From Cytobacillus massiliigabonensis (GTDB taxonomy: Bacteria; Bacillota; Bacilli; Bacillales; Cytobacillaceae), in the NCBI RefSeq assembly GCF_900199725.1, contig NZ_LT904903.1, forward strand, positions 498,377 through 560,000: 61,624 nt of DNA. Direction: 5' to 3'. The position numbers and the translations under genes are program-made. Of this stretch, positions 44,425 to 52,661 are shown one piece after another (position 1 is the stretch's first letter; each line of letters begins with the position of its first letter). The notes beneath the pieces were generated by a model, which saw nothing but the letters and a program-made list of their open reading frames with translations, had not been told where the DNA came from and ran no database searches.

Positions 44425-44868
44425 ATGAATATAATAGATGAAATAACAAATATATTTTTATTAAGTAACGAGGAAGAGAAGGAAAGAAGTATTGAAAAAA
44501 TTGGAGATCTCTTTGAATATGATGATAGTTTGGATAAAAGTGAGGTTATAGAAGGCGTAAATCTCTTATTATCAAATGTAGTTTTTGAAAATAATACCTC
44601 TCTAAAAGAAAGCATACTCCATACTGTCAACAACGCTATTGTTTATAAGGATATTGCCGGGGATGTATTACTAGATGTTTTATTGCCTTTTTGTTCTTCC
44701 TTTGAAGTAGAAGATCTATTGTATGTATTATCGTTTTTTGGTTTTTCAGGTAATGAAAAATATTTATCCATCTTAAACTCATATCTTAAACACCCTAATG
44801 CAGAAATACACGAAGCGGCACAGGAAGCCATTACTGAATTGGAATTCAGATCCTTTAAAAAGAAGTAA
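44425..44868 (+). CDS. Predicted immunity protein for toxin C (HEAT-like)
   Basis: A 147-residue helical, acidic protein. The C-terminal half (GNEKYLSILNSYLKHPNAEIHEAAQEAI, as consecutive helices) looks like HEAT-type repeats, a fold common among immunity proteins. It lies 17 bases after toxin C and ends before a terminator, so the two form one unit. I cannot give a family number with confidence. Confidence 0.65.
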   Translation: MNIIDEITNIFLLSNEEEKERSIEKIGDLFEYDDSLDKSEVIEGVNLLLSNVVFENNTSLKESILHTVNNAIVYKDIAGDVLLDVLLPFCSSFEVEDLLYVLSFFGFSGNEKYLSILNSYLKHPNAEIHEAAQEAITELEFRSFKKK

Positions 44869-44930
44869 GGAGGATTATCCTAGGTAAGGAAGCTGTATGA
44901 ATAAACGATAATTAAAAAATATTTATTAGA

Positions 44931-44967
44931 AAAAGTGAAGGAGAAATGACCTTCACTTTTTTTGTAA
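44931..44967 (+). terminator. Terminator of the toxin C unit
   Basis: AAAAGTGAAGG/CCTTCACTTTT (44931-44941/44950-44960), eight-base loop, T tract. Confidence 0.85.
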
Positions 44968-44979
44968 AGGAGTGAAAAT

Positions 44980-45459
44980 TCACGAAGGCGAATCCTTTGA
45001 TAAAGGGTAGCACTTTTCGTAAACCATTTGAAACCCATATAATATAAGCGATTTTATTAAAAATACAATGGATAATTGAAATTTATTTAACCGAACTAAA
45101 GAGACATACCCTATTTTTTTAAACCAATTTAAACCAAAGTACGTAAAAAAAGAATCAATAAGTATATTTACCAAAAGAAATAGATTAAATTTTCCATAGG
45201 TGTATTTTAAAATCCAAAGAGAACCCACTAAAAAAGGACCAAATATTAATGGCAATTCTGCTAAAACATTAGGTTTGACTGAGTAGGGGAACCACCACCA
45301 TTTCTTCTTTTCCGCAAATCTACCTTCTGCAATAAGATACAAACTCATAAAAATACTACCCGGCAAAAATCTTTTTAGGGTTCCCTTGCCAATAAACCAA
45401 ATAGTAAGCCAAGGTAAAGCACCCATTAAAATCATCAGTAGTTTATCTGCCTTTTTCAA
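44980..45459 (-). CDS. Hypothetical membrane protein
   Basis: A 159-residue protein with four or five hydrophobic helices (about residues 8-24, 32-46, 68-90, 93-112 and 130-146). I do not recognise the family. TTG 45459 follows AAAGGGAG by twelve bases. It is convergent with the toxin C unit. A role in the island is possible but unsupported. Confidence 0.6.
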   Translation of the reverse strand: MKKADKLLMILMGALPWLTIWFIGKGTLKRFLPGSIFMSLYLIAEGRFAEKKKWWWFPYSVKPNVLAELPLIFGPFLVGSLWILKYTYGKFNLFLLVNILIDSFFTYFGLNWFKKIGYVSLVRLNKFQLSIVFLIKSLILYGFQMVYEKCYPLSKDSPS

Positions 45460-45621
45460 CTAATATTCTCCCTTTAAAAAATGATATACATATATATTTT
45501 CCTTTTTCATGCATATTTATGTGAATAAATATTAATAATGATTTTCCAACTTAATAGTTCAGTTTTTCTAGGCACAGCAATAACATTTATTATAAGGTAC
45601 AGCTGGAAGGGGGAGGGAGAA

Positions 45622-46434
45622 ATGATTTCAATATGGGAAGAACATTTATTTTGGTTAGAGATTCTCCAGGACCATGCTTATTTTGTTCGGGATCATTTAT
45701 CAGTGAGTGAGGTCGAATATGTCCAAACTGCTGAGCAGTATATTCATTTGTTTGATGATTTGCTGAAACAATTGAATCGTTTGTCACCTGCAATTTTGTA
45801 TAACAACCCTGAATTAATAGACTTTTCAAGAAGGACTTGGCCCGTTGTGAAAGGGTATTTTGATTTCGAGGGGACACTTCAAGCCCTTCGGATTGAGAAT
45901 GCAGTAAATTTAAATTTGTCCCCAACTTATCTGAATGGAACACTAAGTGAAAACCAGGAATATTTAAGAATTTTATCTTTCTTGGTAAAAGGAACAGAGC
46001 CAGTTCCTCTAAGCCTAATCGATTTAATGGACTTGTGGCTGGAGGACCAGCTGGGACATGCGGTTTTATTTAAAAATCTACTAGATCCGATTGAAATTAT
46101 GGTATCCAAACAAGCAGATTTATATATCGGCAAATATCAGGCATTCATTGTACAAAATCATCATTTTAAAGGGTATTTACGGTTTAAAGAGCCGGGTTTT
46201 GCAAGACAAACAGACTTCGCTTTAGAAGTTGGAAAAACTACACTCGAAATGAGCGGATTTATCTACGCTATGACAATGAAATATCGAGAAAACAAGCTTT
46301 TAAATAAGGAAACGTTGCGCTTTCTAATACATCATTTTCCTGAGACTTGTTATTTTATAAAAAAGCTAAGCCACTATGCTCCCGAGTTGCAGCAAGAAGC
46401 CAGTCAATGCTCATTAAGAAGATTATTTTATTGA
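45622..46434 (+). CDS. DUF2935 family protein
   Basis: A 270-residue helical protein starting at ATG 45622 after a very strong GGAGGGAG site (a longer in-frame reading from 45538 lacks one). It begins SIWEEHLFWLEILQDHAYFVRDHL and contains repeated E-H patterns (WLEDQLGHAVLFKNLLDP) characteristic of DUF2935, a ferritin-like four-helix fold with possible metal binding. The function is unknown. It is monocistronic and appears to mark the return to backbone genes. Confidence 0.75.
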   Translation: MISIWEEHLFWLEILQDHAYFVRDHLSVSEVEYVQTAEQYIHLFDDLLKQLNRLSPAILYNNPELIDFSRRTWPVVKGYFDFEGTLQALRIENAVNLNLSPTYLNGTLSENQEYLRILSFLVKGTEPVPLSLIDLMDLWLEDQLGHAVLFKNLLDPIEIMVSKQADLYIGKYQAFIVQNHHFKGYLRFKEPGFARQTDFALEVGKTTLEMSGFIYAMTMKYRENKLLNKETLRFLIHHFPETCYFIKKLSHYAPELQQEASQCSLRRLFY

Positions 46435-46763
46435 ATCACCTTTAAAGTAGTTTTTTCAAGGGAATCTAGAATTGCAGTGGGAGTATCTGTGCAATAATGA
46501 AAGCGTCAAGGCAGTACAGACGCTAGAAAATTAACAGAGAAAATAGGGGTCATGCCTTTTTCTATGTGAAAAGTCATTGGCCGGTCTGAATAATTGAACA
46601 AGCCTTTATGTACGAAGTAATAACCAGCGCAGAGAAATTAGGCAGACCGACGTTTACATACTTGGTTGTGAGCGGATGCTCATGAATGTTTTCTGCAAGA
46701 TACTCTTAGACAATGGAAGGCAGGTAATCTTAAATTTTAGGTGAATATTACTATATTAAAATG
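46435..46763. other. Gene-free stretch
   Basis: No gene is recognisable. Short open patches on the plus strand, such as NRGHAFFYVKSHWPV (about 46540-46587) and EVITSAEKLGRPTFTYLVV (about 46613-46675), could be decayed coding sequence. The stretch ends at the fourth repeated terminator, which suggests it once belonged to a toxin/immunity unit. Confidence 0.4.
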
Positions 46764-46803
46764 AAAACCCTTGACTAGCTTAATGCCTTTCAAGGGTTTT
46801 GTT
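46764..46803 (+). terminator. Repeated terminator, copy 4
   Basis: AAAACCCTTGA/TCAAGGGTTTT (46764-46774/46790-46800) with loop CTAGCTTAATGCCTT. The loop and stem match the copies at 33079, 39726 and 43045, with one compensated C-G pair added. Confidence 0.85.
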
Positions 46804-46959
46804 TATTTACACCTATTAAATACAAATGGTAAATCGATCTTTTTTCCTAGAAGTGGTGAATTTATCCGTATAACTTATTTCCTGTTTTTGTATATTTTGA
46901 GAAAAGTTGTTGGGGAATCCTGTAATATAATTTTATAAAACATTAATTGAGGTGGAAAA

Positions 46960-48405
46960 GTGTTCAAACGGACAATTTCAATGATTGCAATTTTATTGCT
47001 ATTTCTTTCGGGCTGTTCGGATAAGAATGAAGTAAGTAATGAAAAGCCTAAAGCGGAAACAGAGAAGGCTGTACAAGAGGGATCTGGAAATGCTCAGAAA
47101 AAGGAAGAGGTAAAAAAAGACAATATATTAACAGAAATAGAGACAGTAAAAGTCCCAGAAACGATAGAAGACTTTGCAAACTCACAGCCTGGCAAACTTA
47201 CAGCGGATTTTTCCTATGAAAAAGAAACAGCGTCCTGGCCAAGTCTGCATACGTTAGAAGGAATTGAGAGTGAGTTAACTGAGCATTTGCGCTCAGTAGC
47301 AGGTGAAACTGATGATGTGAATCAGCTTTATCAATCTCTTATTTATTACATTGGCAACAGTGCGTATCAGCAAGTGGTAAATGAGTTACTGGCATTTAAG
47401 CCTGAATTTGACGAACCATATTTGCCTGAACCTGAGAAAGTTTCAGAAGAAATAGTTCAAGAGAAGGCAGCTCCCTCAAAAGCAATCATCATGTTAGATG
47501 CAAGCTCAAGTATGCTGCTGAACGTAGATGGTGAGCAGAAGATGAAAATCGCTAAAAGCGCTGTCCGAAGCTTTGCAAAAACAATTGGTTCGGCTAGCGA
47601 GGTTTCTCTCTATGTTTATGGGCATGCAGGAACACAGGAAAATAAGGATAAGGAATTGTCGTGTACTACAATAGATGAGGTCTATCCGCTGCAAAAATAT
47701 GAAGAGGAAGGTTTCTATCAGGCAGTTGATGGTGTCGAAGCGAAAGGCTGGACCCCTTTAGCAGGTGCAATTAAAAAGGCATATGAAGTTAGTCAATCGC
47801 TCGAAGGGGAGATCACTCTTTATATAGTAAGCGATGGCGCAGAAACGTGTGATGGAGATCCTATAACTGAAGCAAAGCAATTTGTACAAGGGCATGAAAA
47901 TCGTAAAGTAAATATTATTGGATTTGATGTCGATGAAAAGCAAGAGAATCAACTAAAAGCTGTTGCGGAAGCTGGACAAGGTGCATATTTCTCGGCGAAA
48001 AATACGGAGGAGCTAAAGAGCACTGTTATTCAAAAATGGGTACCGCCGGGTCTAATTGATATTATCGGAAAGCAGTGGTCCACACCTAAGGGAACATTTA
48101 CGGTTGCATGGATGAATATGGATATACACAAAATGGCATTAAAAATTTCACAGGCAATTAATGTGGAGCAAGGAAGGTTTATGGGAGCTGCAAACGTCAT
48201 GTTTGCTGAGGGACTAATTACAGAGGAACAAAAAGAGAAGTTAATAGGGAAAATTGAGGAGCGTGGGAAGAGTTTAAACCAGCTTACAGATCAATTAAAA
48301 GAACAAAAATTAAAGGAAATTGATGATGAAGTCAATCGAATTGATAAGAAAATCAATGATTGGGCTGAACGGATGGAACAATTACGAGCGGAAAATAAAC
48401 AATAA
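46960..48405 (+). CDS. VWA-domain lipoprotein 1
   Basis: A 481-residue exported lipoprotein (lipobox LFLSGC, Cys19) with a charged linker, a helical region and a von Willebrand A domain from about residue 175. The metal-ion-dependent adhesion site is intact: DASSSM, the threonine in GWTPLAGA and the aspartate in IVSDGAET. A C-terminal coiled coil rich in K, E and Q closes the protein. GTG 46960 follows GAGGTGG. It is tandem with a homologue and upstream of a MoxR-DUF58-transglutaminase operon, a common partner set for VWA proteins. Confidence 0.85.
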   Translation: MFKRTISMIAILLLFLSGCSDKNEVSNEKPKAETEKAVQEGSGNAQKKEEVKKDNILTEIETVKVPETIEDFANSQPGKLTADFSYEKETASWPSLHTLEGIESELTEHLRSVAGETDDVNQLYQSLIYYIGNSAYQQVVNELLAFKPEFDEPYLPEPEKVSEEIVQEKAAPSKAIIMLDASSSMLLNVDGEQKMKIAKSAVRSFAKTIGSASEVSLYVYGHAGTQENKDKELSCTTIDEVYPLQKYEEEGFYQAVDGVEAKGWTPLAGAIKKAYEVSQSLEGEITLYIVSDGAETCDGDPITEAKQFVQGHENRKVNIIGFDVDEKQENQLKAVAEAGQGAYFSAKNTEELKSTVIQKWVPPGLIDIIGKQWSTPKGTFTVAWMNMDIHKMALKISQAINVEQGRFMGAANVMFAEGLITEEQKEKLIGKIEERGKSLNQLTDQLKEQKLKEIDDEVNRIDKKINDWAERMEQLRAENKQ

Positions 48406-48429
48406 GATTACTAATAAGGAGGACAGGAA

Positions 48430-49887
48430 ATGCGAAGAAAACGCAGTTATTTTTTAGCAGGCAGTCTGATAATGATTCTATGTTTATGTTTTCTTTCAGG
48501 ATGCTCAGACAAAGCAAAGCCCTCTGGGAATGAAGAAGTGGAGAAACCGATTCAAAAGGCTGAAAAGGAAGATTCAGAAGAAATAGCTGAAACGAAAGAA
48601 GCTGAGGAAAAAGCCCCGCCAGCTGCGACTGATTTAGAGGCTATGATTGCCCAGAAACCTGGTGTATTAGTAGAACAGCATATCGATCCTGAATTAGAAG
48701 TTTTGGATGGGCTGGATTACTTTCAATATAGAAATTTTATTGATGAGACCTTTCAGCCAATCGTCAACAAAGAGCTGGAGGAATACTTTAAAGAAAATAA
48801 AGATTTAACGAGCGATCAAATATATGATTATTTGGTTTATCAGCTTGGATCAGGTCAATATCAATCCTATTATGACCAATTAGTTACTTATGAACATGGC
48901 TATGTCATGCCTGATCTTCCAGAAGGAGAAGATGAAATTGAAATTGAAATTGCTAAAAAACAGAAAACAAATGTAGTCATCTTAATGGATGCGAGTGGAA
49001 GTATGAAAGCAAGTGTTAATGGTGGAGTGAAGATGGATTTAGCCAAGGAGACGATTAAGCAATTTACAGATCAGCTGGAAGAGGATGTGAATGTTTCTCT
49101 TTTTGCTTATGGCCATATTGGTACCGGAAAGGATTCTGACAAAGAAAAGTCATGTAAGTCCATTGATGCTCTCTATCCATTAAGCTTATATGAAGAAGCT
49201 GCATTTAATAAAGCCATGGATTCTTTTCAAGCAAGCGGCTGGACGCCACTGGCGGGAGCGATTGAGAAAGCAAATGAACTTCTATCTAGTTATCCGAACG
49301 AGGAATATAAAAATATTGTTTATATCGTAAGTGATGGAATTGAAACATGTGATGGAAACCCAATTGAGGCAGCCAAAAAACTTAATGAAAGCAATATTGA
49401 GGCAAAGGTAAATATTATTGGATTTGATGTTGATGATGAAGGGCAGAAGCAGCTTAAGCAAGTTGCTGAAGCTGGTGGCGGTAACTATGCCACTGTTCGT
49501 GATAAATCAGAGTTTGAGGATGTTATTTTAAAGAAATGGAAACCAAGTATATTTCAGCTGATTGGGACACAAGGGGTAGAGCTGCATGATTATGTAGACC
49601 AAAAAGAAAGACTGCTCAATGTTTATGGACCGCTTTATCAAGCATCTGAGCGGGAAGCTAGCAGAATAAAAAAGGCAGTTCATTATTTACAGGATAATAA
49701 ACTGATTAGTCGTGAAGATGGAACGGAAGTATCTGAAAAGGCAGAGGAAATGCGTGCATTACGCAGTGATCACTTTAAAGAGCTAAAAGAGGAAAAAGAT
49801 ACAGAAGCGAGAAAGGCTCAAGAAGAAATTGATGCAAAGGTGCAGGCGTGGAAGGATAAGTGGTATAAAGAGTTAGAGAGTGAATAG
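48430..49887 (+). CDS. VWA-domain lipoprotein 2
   Basis: A 485-residue paralogue of the preceding protein with the same plan: lipobox FLSGC (Cys24 or so), acidic linker, a helical region (DYLVYQLGSGQYQSYYDQL), a VWA domain with MDASGSM, GWTPLAGA and IVSDGIETCDG, and a C-terminal coiled coil. AAGGAGGA precedes the ATG and only 24 bases separate the two genes. Conserved Cys residues (EKSCKSIDALYPL; ETCDG) are shared with protein 1 and may form a disulfide. Confidence 0.85.
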   Translation: MRRKRSYFLAGSLIMILCLCFLSGCSDKAKPSGNEEVEKPIQKAEKEDSEEIAETKEAEEKAPPAATDLEAMIAQKPGVLVEQHIDPELEVLDGLDYFQYRNFIDETFQPIVNKELEEYFKENKDLTSDQIYDYLVYQLGSGQYQSYYDQLVTYEHGYVMPDLPEGEDEIEIEIAKKQKTNVVILMDASGSMKASVNGGVKMDLAKETIKQFTDQLEEDVNVSLFAYGHIGTGKDSDKEKSCKSIDALYPLSLYEEAAFNKAMDSFQASGWTPLAGAIEKANELLSSYPNEEYKNIVYIVSDGIETCDGNPIEAAKKLNESNIEAKVNIIGFDVDDEGQKQLKQVAEAGGGNYATVRDKSEFEDVILKKWKPSIFQLIGTQGVELHDYVDQKERLLNVYGPLYQASEREASRIKKAVHYLQDNKLISREDGTEVSEKAEEMRALRSDHFKELKEEKDTEARKAQEEIDAKVQAWKDKWYKELESE

Positions 49888-49960
49888 GATAAAGGGAATT
49901 GCTTATTTTTTATAAGATAGTCATCTTATTGTAGATTGTTGTGTGTAACAGGAGGAGTAT

Positions 49961-50329
49961 ATGAATAGAACAGCGGAATTTGTATTAGGGTTAGTCGGGG
50001 GAATTATAGGCATACTATTGTCATTAGTCGGTTTCTTTTTTAGCTTTGCAGGGTTTGTAGCTGATGATCCAGGTGCCGCTTGGGTGGTTGGCATCATTAG
50101 TTTTGTCTTTTTTATTATCCAAATAGGCGCGTTAATCATGAGCTGTCTGGTAAATCGAATGGATAATAAACTTTATGGCGGTTTAATGATTACATGCGGC
50201 GTCATATCATTTCCGATATCCATTTTTCTTATGTTTGTACCGAGTGTACTCTACATCATTGCAGGAGCCCTTGGTTTGAGAAGCAATATGGAAATGAACA
50301 ATAAAGAATTTGAAGAGAAGATAATTTAA
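49961..50329 (+). CDS. DUF4064-like small membrane protein
   Basis: A 122-residue protein with four hydrophobic helices and glycine-rich first helix (FVLGLVGGIIGILLSLVGFF), ending in a short charged tail (ALGLRSNMEMNNKEFEEK). The pattern is that of DUF4064. ACAGGAGGAG precedes the ATG. It lies between the VWA lipoproteins and the MoxR operon and is closed by a terminator. Function unknown. Confidence 0.7.
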   Translation: MNRTAEFVLGLVGGIIGILLSLVGFFFSFAGFVADDPGAAWVVGIISFVFFIIQIGALIMSCLVNRMDNKLYGGLMITCGVISFPISIFLMFVPSVLYIIAGALGLRSNMEMNNKEFEEKII

Positions 50330-50371
50330 ACGATTTGGAAGTTTCTATATTAAAAGTATACAAATAAAATA

Positions 50372-50406
50372 TCCCTGAAAGGATTTCCCTTTCAGGGAAT
50401 TTTTAT
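50372..50406 (+). terminator. Rho-independent terminator
   Basis: TCCCTGAAAGG/CCTTTCAGGGA (50372-50382/50388-50398), loop of five bases, then ATTTTTATTT. Confidence 0.85.
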
Positions 50407-50488
50407 TTCCGCAGGATTTCGGCAAAAAATATCGAATTAAATAGATGGATGAAAGTAGAAAAATAGGGCAGAAAACAGGAGGATCTTT

Positions 50489-51445
50489 ATGACTCATGAA
50501 CATATACACCCGATGATAGATAAGATATTGGAAAATATAGAGAAAGTAATGATTGGGAAACGAAGTGTAGCGGAATTAAGTATCATTGCTTTGCTTGCAG
50601 AAGGGCATGTGTTGCTTGAGGATGTCCCAGGTGTCGGGAAAACAATGATGGTGCGTGCACTGGCAAAGTCAGTTGGTGCAAACTTTAGGAGAATTCAATT
50701 TACACCCGATTTGCTGCCGTCAGACGTTACAGGTGTGTCCATCTATAATCCAAAGGAAATGGAATTCCAATTTAGACCAGGACCTATTATGGGGAATATT
50801 ATTTTAGCTGATGAAATTAATCGTACATCTCCGAAAACGCAGTCCGCCTTGCTCGAAGGAATGGAAGAAAGCAGTGTGACAATTGATGGAGTTACACACA
50901 AGCTTGAAAAGCCTTTCTTTGTTATGGCAACTCAAAATCCGATTGAGTATGAAGGGACATATCCACTTCCTGAAGCCCAGCTGGATCGATTTTTATTAAA
51001 AATGAAAATGGGCTATCCCGATATGGCTGATGAGATAGAAGTTTTAAATCGGGTGCAGAAAGTAAGACCTATTGATGAGCTGGAGCCAGTTATCGATTTG
51101 AAAGAATTAAGAGAGCTGCAGACACAAATTAAAGAAGTGCATGTGGATGATACGATTAAGCGCTATATCGTTGAATTGGCCAGTCGGACGAGGGCACATG
51201 CAAGTGTTTATCTTGGGGTAAGCCCAAGAGGATCCATTGCCTTAATGAAAGCGGCGCAATCCTATGCATTTATGTATGGCAGAGATTATGTTCTTCCTGA
51301 TGACATTCAATATTTAGCTCCTTCTGTTTTTGCCCACCGGATTATTTTAAAATCAGAGGCGAAATTTGAAGGGATTCGCGCGGAGGAAGTAGTTGATCGT
51401 GTGGTTTCTAGAGTACCTGTTCCAGTGCGAAGGCTAGTGAAATAA
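50489..51445 (+). CDS. yeaC: MoxR family AAA+ ATPase (YeaC-like)
   Basis: A 318-residue AAA+ chaperone-like ATPase: Walker A DVPGVGKTMM near residue 46, Walker B ILADEINRTSPKTQSALLEGME, sensor 1 ATQNPIEYEGTYPLPEAQLDRF and the arginine-bearing SPRGSIALMKAAQ. MoxR proteins work with VWA proteins in maturing complexes; two VWA lipoproteins lie just upstream. The gene is followed two bases later by the DUF58 gene and matches the order yeaC-yeaD-yebA-guaA of B. subtilis. Confidence 0.9.
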   Translation: MTHEHIHPMIDKILENIEKVMIGKRSVAELSIIALLAEGHVLLEDVPGVGKTMMVRALAKSVGANFRRIQFTPDLLPSDVTGVSIYNPKEMEFQFRPGPIMGNIILADEINRTSPKTQSALLEGMEESSVTIDGVTHKLEKPFFVMATQNPIEYEGTYPLPEAQLDRFLLKMKMGYPDMADEIEVLNRVQKVRPIDELEPVIDLKELRELQTQIKEVHVDDTIKRYIVELASRTRAHASVYLGVSPRGSIALMKAAQSYAFMYGRDYVLPDDIQYLAPSVFAHRIILKSEAKFEGIRAEEVVDRVVSRVPVPVRRLVK

Positions 51446-51446
51446 T

Positions 51447-52661
51447 ATGAAACGGTTCTTTTCAGTCATTAAAAAAGTATGGAAACTAATTGTTTTATTT
51501 TTGCTTATAGCGATTACTTTTTCTTACGCCATGTTTCAGGGCGGGTTTGTCAGCTGGTTTTTATTTTATAGCTTCCTTCCATTTGCTCTTTATGCACTCG
51601 TCCTTGCTTTTTATCCGATGGGTCATTTTGAGATGGAAAGATCCTTCCTTAAGAGCGAATATAATGCAGGAGAAACATTAAAGATCACCATAACAATGAG
51701 GAGAAAATCGGCATTTCCATTGTTTTTTCTAGTCGTGGAAGATTGTATTAGCGACCCTCTCTTCTTTTCGCAGCAGGGCAATCGATCGAAAGTAATGTTA
51801 ATCCCAGGGATCCGTAAAGAAATCACTTGGGAATATCAAGTGGATAAACTGCCTAGAGGTGAACATGCTTTTCGGAATATTCGTATGAAAACAGGTGACC
51901 TTCTTGGACTGATTGAAAAGGAAAGACAACTTCAAGCAGAAGATAAGATACTTGTTTATCCCTCATATGAGGAAATTATCTATAAAACTATGGAAAATCA
52001 ATATGATCAGGGGATGACTGCCTCGAAAGAACGTGTGCAGCGGGATACAACGATGGCGATTGGCATTAGAGAATATCAGCCAGGCGATCGCTTTTCTTGG
52101 ATTAATTGGAAGGCAACCGCAAAGCGGAATGATATTATGACAAAGGAATTTGAGCAAAGACAATCGCATGATGTGTATATTCTAATGGATTGTGCACCTG
52201 ACAGTCATTTTGAGGCGATTGTTTCCTTTTCAGCCTCAGTTATAAAGGCGATCCTCTTAAAAGGGGCCCATATCGGCTTTCTATCATCTGCGTCTGAGCG
52301 TATTGCTTTCCCGGTTAGAGGCGGAGAAAATCAGCAGCAGCAGCTATTTTATCATTTAGCTAAGGTTAAAGATAGCAGTCCTGTTGCGTTTGATCGTGTG
52401 CTCGAAATGGAACATAATCTCCTGCTTCAAAGCAATAATATGATGCTTATTACGGCACAATTGACTAGAAGTTTGATAGAAAAAGCAGGAAGGTTTACTT
52501 CGAAAAATGGAGCTGTAACTATTTTTCTATTGAAGAATGAAAAGGAATTTCTATCGCAGAATGAGCTTTCTTTAAAAGCTGCTGCAAACGCGAGAGGATT
52601 ACGTATAGTCATGGTGCATGACGGACATTTTTCCTCTGTATTTTCGGAGGTGATTCGTTAA
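51447..52661 (+). CDS. yeaD: DUF58 domain membrane protein (YeaD-like)
   Basis: A 404-residue protein with two N-terminal membrane helices (about residues 12-30 and 34-56), then a beta-rich region and the DUF58 signature REYQPGDRFSWINWKATAKRNDIMTKEFE (about residues 205-233), which precedes a VWA-like fold. It is the usual middle gene of MoxR-DUF58-transglutaminase operons. Start and stop are within two bases of its neighbours, so the three are translationally coupled. Confidence 0.88.
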   Translation: MKRFFSVIKKVWKLIVLFLLIAITFSYAMFQGGFVSWFLFYSFLPFALYALVLAFYPMGHFEMERSFLKSEYNAGETLKITITMRRKSAFPLFFLVVEDCISDPLFFSQQGNRSKVMLIPGIRKEITWEYQVDKLPRGEHAFRNIRMKTGDLLGLIEKERQLQAEDKILVYPSYEEIIYKTMENQYDQGMTASKERVQRDTTMAIGIREYQPGDRFSWINWKATAKRNDIMTKEFEQRQSHDVYILMDCAPDSHFEAIVSFSASVIKAILLKGAHIGFLSSASERIAFPVRGGENQQQQLFYHLAKVKDSSPVAFDRVLEMEHNLLLQSNNMMLITAQLTRSLIEKAGRFTSKNGAVTIFLLKNEKEFLSQNELSLKAAANARGLRIVMVHDGHFSSVFSEVIR

